DNA of 42,627 nucleotides, taken from NCBI GenBank assembly GCA_034437895.1, contig DAOTTO010000169.1, positions 1-42,627 of the forward strand, read 5' to 3'. A model generated the notes under the pieces. It saw nothing but the letters and a program-made list of their open reading frames with translations, searched no databases and was not told where the DNA came from. Positions within the stretch are counted from its first letter, which is position 1. Every line of letters starts with the position of its first letter. The position numbers and the translations under genes were made by a program. Origin of the DNA: JANRLJ01 sp034437895 (lineage in GTDB: Bacteria; Chloroflexota; Anaerolineae; Aggregatilineales; Phototrophicaceae). This document shows positions 1 to 9,445 of this stretch, in pieces.

Positions 1-69
1 AGTTAAGCCCATAAGCGCTGATGGTACTGGAGTGGTAACGCTCTGGGAGAGTAAGCCGCTGCCAACGCC
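1..69 (+). rRNA. rrf: 5S ribosomal RNA, 3' part (cut by window edge)
   Basis: The first ~69 bases match the 3' half of bacterial 5S rRNA: AGTTAAGCCC, then AGCGCTGATGGTACT, then GGGAGAGTA, then the terminal helix strand ending near GCTGCCAACGCC. The 5' half lies outside the window, so the gene is partial and reads rightward. The exact 3' end (about 66-70) is estimated from the family. The bases that follow (76-120) are pyrimidine- and T-rich, without an obvious strong hairpin. Confidence 0.92.
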
Positions 70-170
70 AAACATATTTGTTCGCTCTCTCTTTTTGCTT
101 TTCTTCCCCTTTTTCCTCTCCTTACTACACTTTCTTTTGTAATATTCCTTAATTTCTCATAATTATGTTG

Positions 171-199
171 TTTACTGATATTCCTCAATCATGTAGAAT
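171..199 (+). promoter_or_regulatory. possible sigma70-type promoter for the first S41 peptidase
   Basis: TTTACT (171-176) and TAGAAT (194-199) are separated by 17 nt and lie 37 nt upstream of the ATG at 237. The region is AT-rich, as expected of a promoter. The match is moderate and read by eye only. Confidence 0.3.
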
Positions 200-236
200 T
201 GCCCCATCACCTTTAATTTTTAAATAAGGCAACTCT

Positions 237-2999
237 ATGAAAATTCCTTTCAAATTGCGTATAAGTCTTGTGCTGATTATTTTAGCGCTGCTCGTGCTTC
301 CATCACTCGCTCAGGAAAGCACCCCCGAAGCTACCGAACCTGCTAATGTAGAGCCGACCCCCGCGGAAATCACCAATGATGAAGGCGGTATTGAACAGGT
401 CGTCGGAACGATCCCGGTAAGTAATCCTAGCATTAGAATTTTCATCGATACTCCGCTTGTTGTGTTTGAAGATCAGGCAGGTTTTGTTGACCGCGATCTA
501 ACTTATGCGTTCCCACCAGAGTCGCAAACGCTTGGGTATTTCGCCTCAGATTGGTATGATGCCGAAGATACAACGGTTGAATATGGGTTAACTTTGCCGA
601 TTGAACCCCAGGGCGGTTTGCGTGATGTCGATCACGATGGCACGGATGAAACTGGTGTTCAGGTTTTCGCGGTAGCACTTTGGGGAAATCGTTATGGCGA
701 CCTCACGATTGATCGTTATGACATTGGCGGCTATGGGGGGTGGTCGGGTAGTGATGCGACAACTGTTACCAGTGAAAATCCCGAAACACTTGGCGAATAT
801 ACAGGCGGTAAAATTATCGTCTGGTCGCCGGATGCTGAGCAGGGCTTCCCGTCTGGCTTTGGTGATGATGGCCTACTCTTTACGGAAGATGACCCCATTG
901 TCATCATTCCCGCGGGTTACACCATGGTCGATATGGATACTGACCCCTTTACGTTTGACCGCTCGCGGGTTGTCACCATGGACACCTACGAATCAGAAGA
1001 TACTATCCCTGACGATTTCTCTGATTTAAGCTATACCGATGCTTTTGAAGCTCTGCTTGAAATTGGGCGCAACGAGTATGCTTATACCGATCTGAAAAAT
1101 GTCGATTGGGATGCTCTGGAAGCAGAATTCTTGCCGCGTATACAAGAAGCGGAAGATAATGAAGATGCCGACGCTTTCCTTTTTGCCATGTACGACTTTT
1201 CGCGCTCGATCCCAGATGGGCATATTGGCTTCGGCAGCGCCAGCAACACCATCCTAGAAGATACCGAACAAGCCCTTATTGATGGCGGCATCGGGCTGTC
1301 ACTGCGTGAACTGACTGATGGCGATATTCTCGTCAATTACATCGTCGCAGATGGCGCGGCGGATCAGGCGGGTATCGAAGTTGGCGCACAGATCACCAGC
1401 ATCAATGGAATACCGCTTGAAGAGGCAATTGCTGCTGTGGACAGCGTGAACAAACCTTACAGCATACCTGCTTTGGAGCGGCTCGATCAAATTCGTTTTG
1501 TGACGCGCTTCCCATTGGATACTGAGGTCGAAATTGCTTATCGGAATCCAAGTGATACAGAGGATACGACAGTCACATTGACGGCTGTTGCAGAACGGGA
1601 CAGCTTACAATTTAGCCGTCAGTTTGTTTATGGACAAGCTGTAGCCACCCCTGTTCAGCCCGTTTCTTGGGAATTTTTGCCCGGCGATTATGGCTATATC
1701 TCTGTGACGACGTTTGATATTGAAGAAGATGTCCTCGTCTCTAACGTAGAGAATTTTATCCAGACCGCTAACGCATTTGGTGCGCCCGGCATTATTCTTG
1801 ACCTTCGCAATAATGGCGGCGGCTTCAGTGCTTTTGCTAATCGACTGGCTTCCTACTTCTTTAGCGATGAAATCCAAGTCGGATACAGCGAAGCTTATAA
1901 CCGTGACATCGACGCTTTCTATTATGACCCAGATTTTCCTGAGCTTTTGTTACCCCCTACCGACCCAACAACGATTTGGGAAGGACCGCTGGTTGTGCTT
2001 GTCAGTCCTGCTTGCGCTAGTGCTTGCGAGGGGTTTGCCTATTATTTTGTGCTGCAAGATCGTGCAGCGTTTGTCGGGCAATACCCGAGCAATGGCATCA
2101 TCGGCGGACGTTATTTTGATATTGCCCTGCCGGAAGATTCCTCTATCTCGCTGCCCACCATCCGCGATATTGATTTAGACGGCAATCCTATCATCGAAGG
2201 TATTGGTATCGTCCCGACTGTGCCTGTCCCGGTAACAGAAGAGAATATGTCAATTTCTCTCTCCGAGCAGGATATTGTTTTAGATGCTGCGATTGCTTAT
2301 CTGGATGAGTTATCCGCTGTACAAACCAGCGACGGTGGCGAAATTGCTGTCGGCGATTCAGTTGAAGGTGAAATTGCCGAGCGTCAGCGTGTCCGTTATA
2401 CCTTGACTGTTGAAGAAGAGACGACGCTTGATTTTGTTGTCAGCGACCCCACAGGCGAACTCGATACCGTGCTGCGTGTTTATGTCGAAGGGAATGATGA
2501 GCCGGTGCTAGAAAATGATGACATCGAAGCTGGAAACGTCAATTCTGGCTTGCTGCGTCAGACCGTTCCGGCTGGCCTCACGATCATTCTGGAAGTCGGC
2601 GGGTTTGAAGATGCCGAGGGCGGCGCGTTTACCCTTACGGTCAGCGAATCGCCAGCAATTGAACTGAGCGTGACTGAAGCTGGCGAAATCGCGCTGGGTG
2701 CAAGCGCATCCGGCGAATTGGCGGTGGGTGAACGTGCGCGTTATACCTTAACCCTAACAGAAGCCGCCGTTGTGAACATCACACTTGGCGATGGCGAGAA
2801 TGCGTTGGATAGCTATCTGCGCGTTTATGCCGAAGATGAAACCCTCATCGCCGAAAATGATGATATTGATCCGGGTGTCGAGATTAATTCCCTGATTGAA
2901 GCCTTAGAACTTGAGGCGGGAACATATATCATCGAAGTCGGTACTTACGATGACGGCGCGGAAGGCGCATATACCCTAATGATTGAAGCTGGCGAATAG
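237..2999 (+). CDS. secreted S41-family peptidase with two C-terminal PPC domains
   Basis: This 920-aa protein begins with a signal peptide (hydrophobic stretch about residues 9-22, likely cleavage after SLA/Q), so it should act outside the membrane. A PDZ-like segment (about 345-430) precedes the S41 protease core. Visible core motifs are DGHIGF (His near 328), LDLRNNGGG (about 520) and CASACE, with the likely nucleophile Ser near 595. The pattern fits the Ser-His-Glu type of S41 (tricorn/CPAF-like) better than CtpA: the Lys that CtpA carries in VGxxTxGK is absent here, where the sequence reads VGQYPSNG. Two PPC-type beta domains follow (about 695-805 and 812-920), each with an L-R-V-Y and E-N-D-D-I motif, probably for substrate or surface binding. 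Its paralogue lies directly downstream. Substrate unknown. Confidence 0.85.
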   Translation: MKIPFKLRISLVLIILALLVLPSLAQESTPEATEPANVEPTPAEITNDEGGIEQVVGTIPVSNPSIRIFIDTPLVVFEDQAGFVDRDLTYAFPPESQTLGYFASDWYDAEDTTVEYGLTLPIEPQGGLRDVDHDGTDETGVQVFAVALWGNRYGDLTIDRYDIGGYGGWSGSDATTVTSENPETLGEYTGGKIIVWSPDAEQGFPSGFGDDGLLFTEDDPIVIIPAGYTMVDMDTDPFTFDRSRVVTMDTYESEDTIPDDFSDLSYTDAFEALLEIGRNEYAYTDLKNVDWDALEAEFLPRIQEAEDNEDADAFLFAMYDFSRSIPDGHIGFGSASNTILEDTEQALIDGGIGLSLRELTDGDILVNYIVADGAADQAGIEVGAQITSINGIPLEEAIAAVDSVNKPYSIPALERLDQIRFVTRFPLDTEVEIAYRNPSDTEDTTVTLTAVAERDSLQFSRQFVYGQAVATPVQPVSWEFLPGDYGYISVTTFDIEEDVLVSNVENFIQTANAFGAPGIILDLRNNGGGFSAFANRLASYFFSDEIQVGYSEAYNRDIDAFYYDPDFPELLLPPTDPTTIWEGPLVVLVSPACASACEGFAYYFVLQDRAAFVGQYPSNGIIGGRYFDIALPEDSSISLPTIRDIDLDGNPIIEGIGIVPTVPVPVTEENMSISLSEQDIVLDAAIAYLDELSAVQTSDGGEIAVGDSVEGEIAERQRVRYTLTVEEETTLDFVVSDPTGELDTVLRVYVEGNDEPVLENDDIEAGNVNSGLLRQTVPAGLTIILEVGGFEDAEGGAFTLTVSESPAIELSVTEAGEIALGASASGELAVGERARYTLTLTEAAVVNITLGDGENALDSYLRVYAEDETLIAENDDIDPGVEINSLIEALELEAGTYIIEVGTYDDGAEGAYTLMIEAGE

Positions 3000-3032
3000 C
3001 TGAATTTACGCCATAAATCAATAAAATGAGCG

Positions 3033-3060
3033 AAGGCCGGAGCGTATCCGGCCTTTTCTT
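3033..3060 (+). terminator. intrinsic terminator after the first S41 gene
   Basis: A perfect 9-bp stem AAGGCCGGA / TCCGGCCTT with the 5-nt loop GCGTA is followed by TTCTT. It lies 33 nt after the stop codon and separates the two paralogous peptidase genes into independent units. Confidence 0.85.
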
Positions 3061-3073
3061 ATCTGCTTATTTG

Positions 3074-3101
3074 TTGACGAAAATCCATCCCCTTGTACAA
3101 T
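3074..3101 (+). promoter_or_regulatory. putative sigma70-type promoter of the second S41 gene
   Basis: TTGACG (3074-3079) and TACAAT (3096-3101) are separated by 16 nt, just after the upstream terminator and 43 nt before the ATG at 3145. Each hexamer matches consensus at five of six positions. This supports separate transcription of the second peptidase. Confidence 0.5.
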
Positions 3102-3144
3102 TGCATTATCTCAATAGATTAAAGGTAAAGATCAGGATAAGGGT

Positions 3145-5814
3145 ATGTTAAAACGTAATGCTCCAAAAGCGACACTACTCACCTTACTTATTGTGCTGGC
3201 GCTTGTGATATTGGCAGTCGTGCCAGGATTAGCGCAAAGCGACCTTCCACCCGCCGAAATTAGCAACGATGAGGGCGGTGTAGAGGTTATCGTGGGTGAA
3301 GCGGCTTATGAATCTGTCTCGTTCTCGGATTTTTCTGAAGAAGGGGTTATTTTACTTTCGGATTCGTCCAATTTCTATGTGGATCGTAACCGCGACCCCA
3401 ATTATGTTCTGCCGCAATCTTCCCAAGTTTTGGGGCAGTTCACAACTGAGCGCAATGTTTCGCCTTTCACCTATCAGATTTATCTGCCCATTTTCGCGCC
3501 GGGTGAATATCGCGATGTGGATAATGACGGCGGAGAAGATACAGGCGTGATTACGATGGATATTTCCGTCGGCAGCAACCTCTTCGGCGATGCCTATCTC
3601 GAAGAAAACGATTTTGGCGCGGGGCTGTCTTCATTGCGTGATTCGCCAGAATTCGATCTGCTGTATGAACCCGTTGGCGGCAAATTCCTGATTTACGCGC
3701 CGGATGACCAGCAGGGCTATCCATCGGGTTTTGGGGATGATGGGCGGATCTTCACGGAAGATGACCCCACCGTCCTTCTGCCACAAGGCTATACTGTCGT
3801 TGATCTCGATACCGATCCCTTTACCTTTGATCGCTCACAAACAGCGACAGTTGATCTGTACGAAAGTTCGTATCAGCCCAATATTCCGTCGGATTTCTCC
3901 GATCAAAGCTACACAGAGGCGTTTCAATCCTTAATCGCCCTTATGCGGAATGAGTATTCTTTTACAGAATATAAAAATGTCGATTGGGATGCCAAGCTGG
4001 AAGAATTTCTGCCGCGTTTTGAAGAGGCCGAGCAAAATGAAGATGCGTCAGCCTATCAATTTGCACTGCGCGATTTTATCTGGTCAATTCCAGATGGGCA
4101 TGTGGGGGCAGGACTTGCTTTGACAAGTGAAGAGTTCACCACCAATACCGCTGGCGGTCTCGGTATGGCAATCACTGAATTGGATGACGGGCGGGTGATC
4201 GTCAGCTTTTTGGTCGATAATGCTCCGGCTGAGGATGCCGATATTGCGCTCGGCGCGGAGATTCTAGAAATTAACGGCGTACCGATTGAAGAAGCGATTA
4301 GCGCGTCTGTGCCGTATTCTTCACCCTTCAGTAATCCCATCAATTTGCGTTTGCAGCAGCTTCGTTATGTGATTCGTTTCCCGTTAGGGGATCGTGTCGA
4401 GGTTACTTATCAGAATCCCGGCGAGAGTGAGCCAACGACGGTCACTGTAGACACGGTTGATGAGCGCGAGAGCTTTAATATCACCTCCTTCTTGCGTGGT
4501 GCAGCTACTGGTGAGGATTTGCCGATTGAGTTTGAAATCCGTGAAGACGGCTATGGCTATATTCGCATCAATCGCTTTGGCGAACCGCTGCTCATGATTG
4601 ATCTGTGGGAGCGCATCATTAATATTATGGTGAGCCAGGGTGTGTCGGGTGTCATAATCGATATGCGGCAAAACGGCGGTGGCTATAGTCTCGGTAACTT
4701 GATGGCTTCTTACTTCGTTAACGAAGAAGTGGTTGTCGGTGTGCGAGAAGTGTATACCGAAGGCATCAACGACTTTTATGCCGATCCGGTGCTTGATCTG
4801 GAAACGCTCGAACCGCCTGTTGACGGGCCGATTTATCAGGGGCGCGTGGCGATTTTGGTCGGCCCAGCCTGCGCCAGTGCTTGCGAATTTTTCAGTTATT
4901 CGATGTCGCTGAATGAGCGCTCTGCCATTGTGGGTCAATATCCCAGCGCCGGATTAGGCGGCAACATCGGTTTCGTCAATATGCCAGACGGCGTAAATAT
5001 GCAGTTTACCGTCGGGCGGGCGCTGAATGCTGAAGGCGGAATCCGGCTAGAAGGCTTCGGTGTCGTCCCAACAGTGGATGTGCCTGTGGATGAAGAGACC
5101 GTTTTCAGTGAAGAGGATGTTATCCTGAATGCCGCGATTGCCTATTTGGACGAGGCGACAGAATTCACAACCAGCGATGGCGGCGAACTGACGCTCAACG
5201 AAACGGTTGAAGGCGAACTCGTCCTAGGTGAAAGGGTGCGTTATACCCTCACAACGACTGAGGACGGACAATTGGATTTTGTCGTCGTTAGCGAATCGCA
5301 AACGGTTACGCGCATTTATGTCGCTGGAGAAGATGAGCCGCGCATCGAAGCGCCGGAGCAAGAACTTTTAGGCATTCAGGTTCCCGCCGGATTAGATTTG
5401 GTCATCGAAATCGGCGGCGCGGGTGATATTCAGTCTGGCACATTCACTTTTACGGTGGGTACAACGGAAGAAATTGTTGCCACCACCTCCGAAGGCGGCC
5501 TGATTGCAATCGGGGATACGGTTGAAGGCGAACTCGCGCAGGGTGAGCGCATTCGTTACTCGTTGATTCTGGAAGGCGCTGCAACAATGAATATCACATT
5601 AAGCGATGCGGCAGGTGAAGTAGATACCTATCTGCGTGTTTATGATGATGCCGGGCAGATTGTTGTCGAAAATGACGACATCGAAAGCGGTGTTCAGATC
5701 AATTCGATCATCGAAGGGCTTGAACTGGGCAAAGGCACGTATGTCATCGAAGTCGGCACATTTGAAGATCGCAGCGAAGGTGCATTCACGCTGACGGTTG
5801 AGGATGCCGGATAG
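3145..5814 (+). CDS. secreted S41-family peptidase with two PPC domains, paralogue of the upstream gene
   Basis: This 889-aa protein is colinear with the preceding peptidase: signal peptide (cleavage likely after GLA/Q near residue 31), the shared motif NDEGG in the mature N-terminus, a PDZ-like segment, a DGHVGAG motif (His near 319), IDMRQNGGG, and CASACE with the likely nucleophile Ser near 578. The CtpA-type catalytic Lys is again missing (VGQYPSAG), so a Ser-His-Glu mechanism is inferred. The first PPC domain is shorter and more diverged than in the upstream copy, while the second keeps the L-R-V-Y and E-N-D-D-I motifs. The pair is an old tandem duplication: domain order is conserved but sequence is clearly diverged. 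Both should be extracellular or envelope-bound proteases of unknown target. Confidence 0.85.
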   Translation: MLKRNAPKATLLTLLIVLALVILAVVPGLAQSDLPPAEISNDEGGVEVIVGEAAYESVSFSDFSEEGVILLSDSSNFYVDRNRDPNYVLPQSSQVLGQFTTERNVSPFTYQIYLPIFAPGEYRDVDNDGGEDTGVITMDISVGSNLFGDAYLEENDFGAGLSSLRDSPEFDLLYEPVGGKFLIYAPDDQQGYPSGFGDDGRIFTEDDPTVLLPQGYTVVDLDTDPFTFDRSQTATVDLYESSYQPNIPSDFSDQSYTEAFQSLIALMRNEYSFTEYKNVDWDAKLEEFLPRFEEAEQNEDASAYQFALRDFIWSIPDGHVGAGLALTSEEFTTNTAGGLGMAITELDDGRVIVSFLVDNAPAEDADIALGAEILEINGVPIEEAISASVPYSSPFSNPINLRLQQLRYVIRFPLGDRVEVTYQNPGESEPTTVTVDTVDERESFNITSFLRGAATGEDLPIEFEIREDGYGYIRINRFGEPLLMIDLWERIINIMVSQGVSGVIIDMRQNGGGYSLGNLMASYFVNEEVVVGVREVYTEGINDFYADPVLDLETLEPPVDGPIYQGRVAILVGPACASACEFFSYSMSLNERSAIVGQYPSAGLGGNIGFVNMPDGVNMQFTVGRALNAEGGIRLEGFGVVPTVDVPVDEETVFSEEDVILNAAIAYLDEATEFTTSDGGELTLNETVEGELVLGERVRYTLTTTEDGQLDFVVVSESQTVTRIYVAGEDEPRIEAPEQELLGIQVPAGLDLVIEIGGAGDIQSGTFTFTVGTTEEIVATTSEGGLIAIGDTVEGELAQGERIRYSLILEGAATMNITLSDAAGEVDTYLRVYDDAGQIVVENDDIESGVQINSIIEGLELGKGTYVIEVGTFEDRSEGAFTLTVEDAG

Positions 5815-5836
5815 TCGTTGTTAGCAACGAGCCAAG

Positions 5837-5866
5837 AGCAGGGACAAGTTTCTGTCCCTGCTTTTT
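5837..5866 (+). terminator. intrinsic terminator after the second S41 gene
   Basis: A perfect 10-bp stem AGCAGGGACA / TGTCCCTGCT with a 6-nt loop is followed by TTTTG. It lies 22 nt after the stop codon. On the opposite strand no T-run follows the hairpin, so it serves the rightward gene only. Confidence 0.85.
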
Positions 5867-5885
5867 GTTTTATAGGAGCGGTGGC

Positions 5886-6848
5886 TTAAAACGCAGGGGT
5901 AAAGCGGAAACCTTCGTCTTCAGCGATCACATAACCCACACCGGGGAAGGGGAAGTGATAGCCGAAGATTTGCAGACCTTCCTCCGCCGCCCGTGTGAGC
6001 AGCGCAACACGGGTTTCAACTGCTTGTTCGGGGATGGCATCGAAGCCTGCGAACCAATCTGGGCGGGTGAGCGAGACGACTGCGTTGAGGGCGCTATCGA
6101 CCAAATTCAATAGTTGGCTTTCGCCAGAGACAATGAGCAAGGCGGAATGTCCGGGGGAATGACCAGGTGCGGGGACAGCTTGGATGCCGGGGATGATCTC
6201 GCCCTCAGCCGCGTAATAGCTGAGTTGGTCATTATCAATAATCGGTTGGAGTGCCGCTGCCGTTGCCGCAATCGTATCCGCCGCTGGAGAGTCGGTGGGC
6301 GCACTCTGCATGAAATCCCATTCTGCTTGGGGGAAGTAATAAGCCGCACTGGGGAAGGTTGGTGCGCCGTCTGTCGTCATGCCGCCGATATGATCGGGGT
6401 GAAAATGGGAGATCACGACAGCGTTAATGGCATCTGGGGTGATGCCCATCAGTTCAAGCGTCGCCAGCAAACGCCCACCATTTGCCGCACCGTTGCCAGT
6501 ATCCAGCAGAATTAACTCGCTGCCTGTATTCACGAGCAGGACAGTTACAGTGGTGTTGACCGAATCTGTGGGTAAATTATTGGCGGTAAGCACTTCCGCG
6601 ATGCCGCCTTCAGGGGCATTCGCGCCGAAAATCGATGGGTCAAAAGGAAAAACCGCATCTTGTAATGCCGTTATCTCAAAATCGCCCACGTTAAAGCGAG
6701 ATAAAGCGGTAATGGTGGCGCTGGAAGGCGAGGTTTGAGCAAATACGCGATGTACACCCCCCCAAGAGGTCGCGCCGATGCTCAATGCACCAATCCCTAA
6801 TCCTCTTAAAAACCCGCGACGTGAAATTGTGTTTAAATGACTACCCAT
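5886..6848 (-). CDS. Tat-exported metallo-beta-lactamase-fold hydrolase
   Basis: This 320-aa protein opens with a twin-arginine signal: SRRGFLRGLG followed by a hydrophobic run and an alanine-rich cleavage region ending FAQT. It should therefore be exported folded with its metals. The HFHPDH motif (residues 148-153) is the canonical binuclear zinc site of the MBL superfamily. APGHSPGHS and LVDSAL supply the expected further His and Asp ligands. Overall layout resembles lactonase-type MBL proteins (AHL lactonases and relatives), but lactonase activity is only a family-level guess. The start is supported by AGGAG 9 nt upstream of the ATG. It is transcribed in the same direction as the M14 peptidase, with a 106-nt gap. 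Confidence 0.85.
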   Translation of the reverse strand: MGSHLNTISRRGFLRGLGIGALSIGATSWGGVHRVFAQTSPSSATITALSRFNVGDFEITALQDAVFPFDPSIFGANAPEGGIAEVLTANNLPTDSVNTTVTVLLVNTGSELILLDTGNGAANGGRLLATLELMGITPDAINAVVISHFHPDHIGGMTTDGAPTFPSAAYYFPQAEWDFMQSAPTDSPAADTIAATAAALQPIIDNDQLSYYAAEGEIIPGIQAVPAPGHSPGHSALLIVSGESQLLNLVDSALNAVVSLTRPDWFAGFDAIPEQAVETRVALLTRAAEEGLQIFGYHFPFPGVGYVIAEDEGFRFTPAF

Positions 6849-6954
6849 ATCGTTTTCTCCTAATTACGCTAAGTAACACCCATTGGACGGTTGGATATAA
6901 CGCCATCTTACGTTTAAGACTTGATGATACTTTCGTTAAAAATGAAGATCGCAA

Positions 6955-8643
6955 TCAAGCCAAGTCCAGTTTGACTCGCACTACGCCAGCGCGATCATGT
7001 TTGGCGATCAGGCTTACCTCGCCCCCTTGCGGTGCATGGATGACCCACTCGGCTTTAAGGCGGTCACTCGTCGCCCCGCCCAATCCCCAACCGGATGTTC
7101 CTGACGGTGTATAAGCGCGGCCTTCTAGCTGGCCTAAGACTTCACGCGCCTTGCCAGATTTTAATGTCGCGCCTTCAGGTAGCGTAATTTCGTAGACGAT
7201 GCCGCGTGTCACCTGCTTTTCCAGCGCTTTTTGGCTCAAATACGTGGGAAGCCAGCCTGTATTATGGACGACCAAGCGCACTTGATACGTGCCGTCGCCA
7301 ATCGGAGTCGCCTTTGCTTCATAAAGTTCCAACTGCGGCGAAATCAACAAGCACCACAGCAGCCAATCGGCGAAGGGGGCGATCTCTTTTTCCAAAAATT
7401 GCGGTGGTGGATTGCGCCACGCATACAGATTATCCCAGCCGCCTAATTCGACCTGCCCAAGCTGTGGATGCCCGAAGGCGTACCAATCGACATAGCCCTT
7501 GCCGCCGAGTGCTTCATCGCTCCATTTAAGCAGCTTGAGATCGTCCTCAATTGGATGCTCGCGGAACCAGTCGATGAATTTGTAATTTTCGATTCTGGCC
7601 TGCTGCTGCGGACTCCAAATTTCGACAGTCCAGGCATACATGCCTAAGTGATCGTAAAGCCAGTCATCAAACACGCCCGTAATGACTTCCTTCGGGTGAT
7701 ATTTGAAATCGTGAAAAACCGAGATGGCTGGATAGCCCGTGATCTGGGTGCCTTTTTCGCCGATTTTCTGGAACGTCCACAGGTCTTCGGGGGGCATACC
7801 ATCGTCAGCTTTAGTGCCATAAGGCCGCAGCAAAACGCCGCTGAAGGTGTGGAAGCTGATTCCGCCCGTGATGTTGCGATGACGAGCGATAAATTCTACC
7901 AATGCGTGGACTTCCGGCTCAGAAGTCGGATACGGGCCCGCGCCATACTGCTGATACTCCTGCCGCCACTCAAACGGAAAATTGCGATTCAGATCAAGCG
8001 CTTCTTTGCGCGGCTGCGGGGTGATCGTCACGCCGTCGTAATCATCGACGCGGCCTTCCGGCAAAACGCGATAATACGTTCCGTCGCGCTCGGTGGGGTC
8101 GCGCCGGATGAGCAAACGCGGCTCGTCAGGATGGGTTTTCCACTGCCCATTTGGGTCGATGACGCGCATCTGCAACATACGTCCGTCGCCGTCCATATCT
8201 TCGCTGACGAGGCCGCCGAGCGGGTCTTCATCAAAGGGATAGGGGCGGGTGCTGGAACGAACGATTTTGGGCTTATCCGCCAGCGCCCATTCCGCGCCAT
8301 CAGGGTTTACACGCGGGCAGATGTAAAATGCGCGTGTATCCAGACAGTGGGTGATCTGTGCATCGCTGCCGTACTGCGTAACGAATTTATGCAGCGCATA
8401 CAGGCAGGCCGTCGAAGGTGACACTTCCGAGGCGTGTATATTGCCATCCACCCACAGCGCAGGTTTTTCTTCTGCCAAACCTGTACCCGTATTGGTTACA
8501 GTGACCAGCCAAATGTCACGGCCTTCATAGCTCTTGCCGATGCTGGCGAGGCTGACCAACTGGGGATATTCGCCTGCATAAGCCTGGAGCAAAGTCGTTA
8601 ATTCGGCGTAACGGTAATAGCGATCAAAATGGATTTCTGGCAT
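6955..8643 (-). CDS. M14-family zinc carboxypeptidase
   Basis: This is a 562-aa metallocarboxypeptidase. Zinc ligands are visible as NIHASEV (His70, Glu73) and GISFHTF (His265). DLNRNF (Asn219, Arg220) binds the substrate carboxylate, and WTVEIWSP carries the catalytic Glu near 341. A non-catalytic C-terminal region of about 150 residues is beta-rich. No signal peptide is apparent, so a cytoplasmic or non-classical location is possible. The ATG at 8643 is chosen because GGAGG lies 4 nt upstream; the in-frame TTG at 8655 would overlap that ribosome binding site. It likely trims C-terminal residues from peptides. The neighbouring exported MBL and S41 genes suggest a peptide-scavenging neighbourhood, though no operon joins them all. 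Confidence 0.9.
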   Translation of the reverse strand: MPEIHFDRYYRYAELTTLLQAYAGEYPQLVSLASIGKSYEGRDIWLVTVTNTGTGLAEEKPALWVDGNIHASEVSPSTACLYALHKFVTQYGSDAQITHCLDTRAFYICPRVNPDGAEWALADKPKIVRSSTRPYPFDEDPLGGLVSEDMDGDGRMLQMRVIDPNGQWKTHPDEPRLLIRRDPTERDGTYYRVLPEGRVDDYDGVTITPQPRKEALDLNRNFPFEWRQEYQQYGAGPYPTSEPEVHALVEFIARHRNITGGISFHTFSGVLLRPYGTKADDGMPPEDLWTFQKIGEKGTQITGYPAISVFHDFKYHPKEVITGVFDDWLYDHLGMYAWTVEIWSPQQQARIENYKFIDWFREHPIEDDLKLLKWSDEALGGKGYVDWYAFGHPQLGQVELGGWDNLYAWRNPPPQFLEKEIAPFADWLLWCLLISPQLELYEAKATPIGDGTYQVRLVVHNTGWLPTYLSQKALEKQVTRGIVYEITLPEGATLKSGKAREVLGQLEGRAYTPSGTSGWGLGGATSDRLKAEWVIHAPQGGEVSLIAKHDRAGVVRVKLDLA

Positions 8644-8767
8644 AGGGTCCTCCAAATCAAAAGTGATAAGTTAAAAGGAGAAAAGTATTTCTGATAAGGG
8701 ATTGTAACAAATTTAAATAACTGTTCCCAAAAGATTGATCTGAGGCAAATGTTAAGCTTGTTCATAT

Positions 8768-8796
8768 TTTACGCGGGGCGGGTGATGTGTTATCCT
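8768..8796 (+). promoter_or_regulatory. possible promoter of the pyrophosphatase gene
   Basis: TTTACG (8768-8773) and TATCCT (8791-8796) have a 17-nt spacer and lie 55 nt upstream of the GTG start, in the 208-nt divergent gap between the M14 gene and ppa. Both hexamers match consensus at four of six positions. Confidence 0.35.
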
Positions 8797-8851
8797 TGTG
8801 ACGACATACTCCTCTCCAATTGATCTTGACTTGACGTGAGGTAAAAATCCC

Positions 8852-9400
8852 GTGACTCTACATCTCTGGCACAATTTAGCCCCCGGCCCTCAGCCCCCGG
8901 ATATTATTTATGCGGTTATCGAAGTTCCAAAGGGCAGTCGTAATAAGTATGAATATAGCAAACGCGCAGGCATCATCAAGCTTGACCGTGTGCTTTACAG
9001 CCCGCTGCACTATCCCGGTGATTATGGTTTTATTCCGCAAACGTTCTTTGATGACGGCGATCCAATGGATGTGCTGGTTATGATGAATGAGCCGACTTTC
9101 CCCGGTTGCGTCATCGAGGCGCGTCCGGTGGGGATGCTCAAGATGATCGACAAAGGCGAGTTGGATTATAAAGTGTTGGCTGTTCCGGCAACCGACCCCA
9201 ACTTTGACGAATATCATAATCTGGAAGATTTACCGACTCACTTCCCTAAAGAGATGATGCACTTTTTTATGGTGTATAAGCAGCTTCAAGGGACGGAATC
9301 GCGCAATGAAGGCTGGGTCGGCGCGGAAGAAGCGAAGAAATCCATTATCGGCGCGACGGATTTATATCGTAAGGAATTCCCTACGGGCGTGCAGACGTAA
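8852..9400 (+). CDS. ppa: inorganic pyrophosphatase, soluble family I
   Basis: The 182-aa enzyme hydrolyses pyrophosphate to phosphate in the cytoplasm, pulling biosynthetic reactions forward. Family I residues are plain: EVPKGSRNKYEY near residues 24-35, LHYPGDYGFIP near 52-62, and the metal-binding DDGDPMDVLV at 67-76 with its three aspartates. ATDP in the C-terminal half is also expected. Length is typical for bacterial family I. The GTG start is supported by GAGG about 11 nt upstream. It appears monocistronic, with a weak hairpin after the stop. The C-terminus (RKEFPTG) is slightly longer than the E. coli enzyme. Confidence 0.95.
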   Translation: MTLHLWHNLAPGPQPPDIIYAVIEVPKGSRNKYEYSKRAGIIKLDRVLYSPLHYPGDYGFIPQTFFDDGDPMDVLVMMNEPTFPGCVIEARPVGMLKMIDKGELDYKVLAVPATDPNFDEYHNLEDLPTHFPKEMMHFFMVYKQLQGTESRNEGWVGAEEAKKSIIGATDLYRKEFPTGVQT

Positions 9401-9421
9401 TTATTCCTACAAAATTTCGAT

Positions 9422-9445
9422 GGGAGGGACACATAAGTCACTCCC
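9422..9445 (+). terminator. possible terminator after ppa
   Basis: GGGAGGGAC / GTCACTCCC forms an 8-bp stem with one G-A mismatch and the 6-nt loop ACATAA, 21 nt after the ppa stop. Only TTCCCC follows instead of a T-run, so it may be a weak terminator or an mRNA 3'-end stabiliser. Confidence 0.4.

Noticed and set aside
4384..4938. 184-aa open frame antisense to the second S41 gene
   Set aside because: Shadow of a strongly supported coding region; no motif, start signal or coding logic of its own.
7648..8421. 257-aa open frame antisense to the M14 carboxypeptidase
   Set aside because: The minus strand carries all M14 catalytic motifs over the same stretch. The plus-strand frame shows no recognisable domain.
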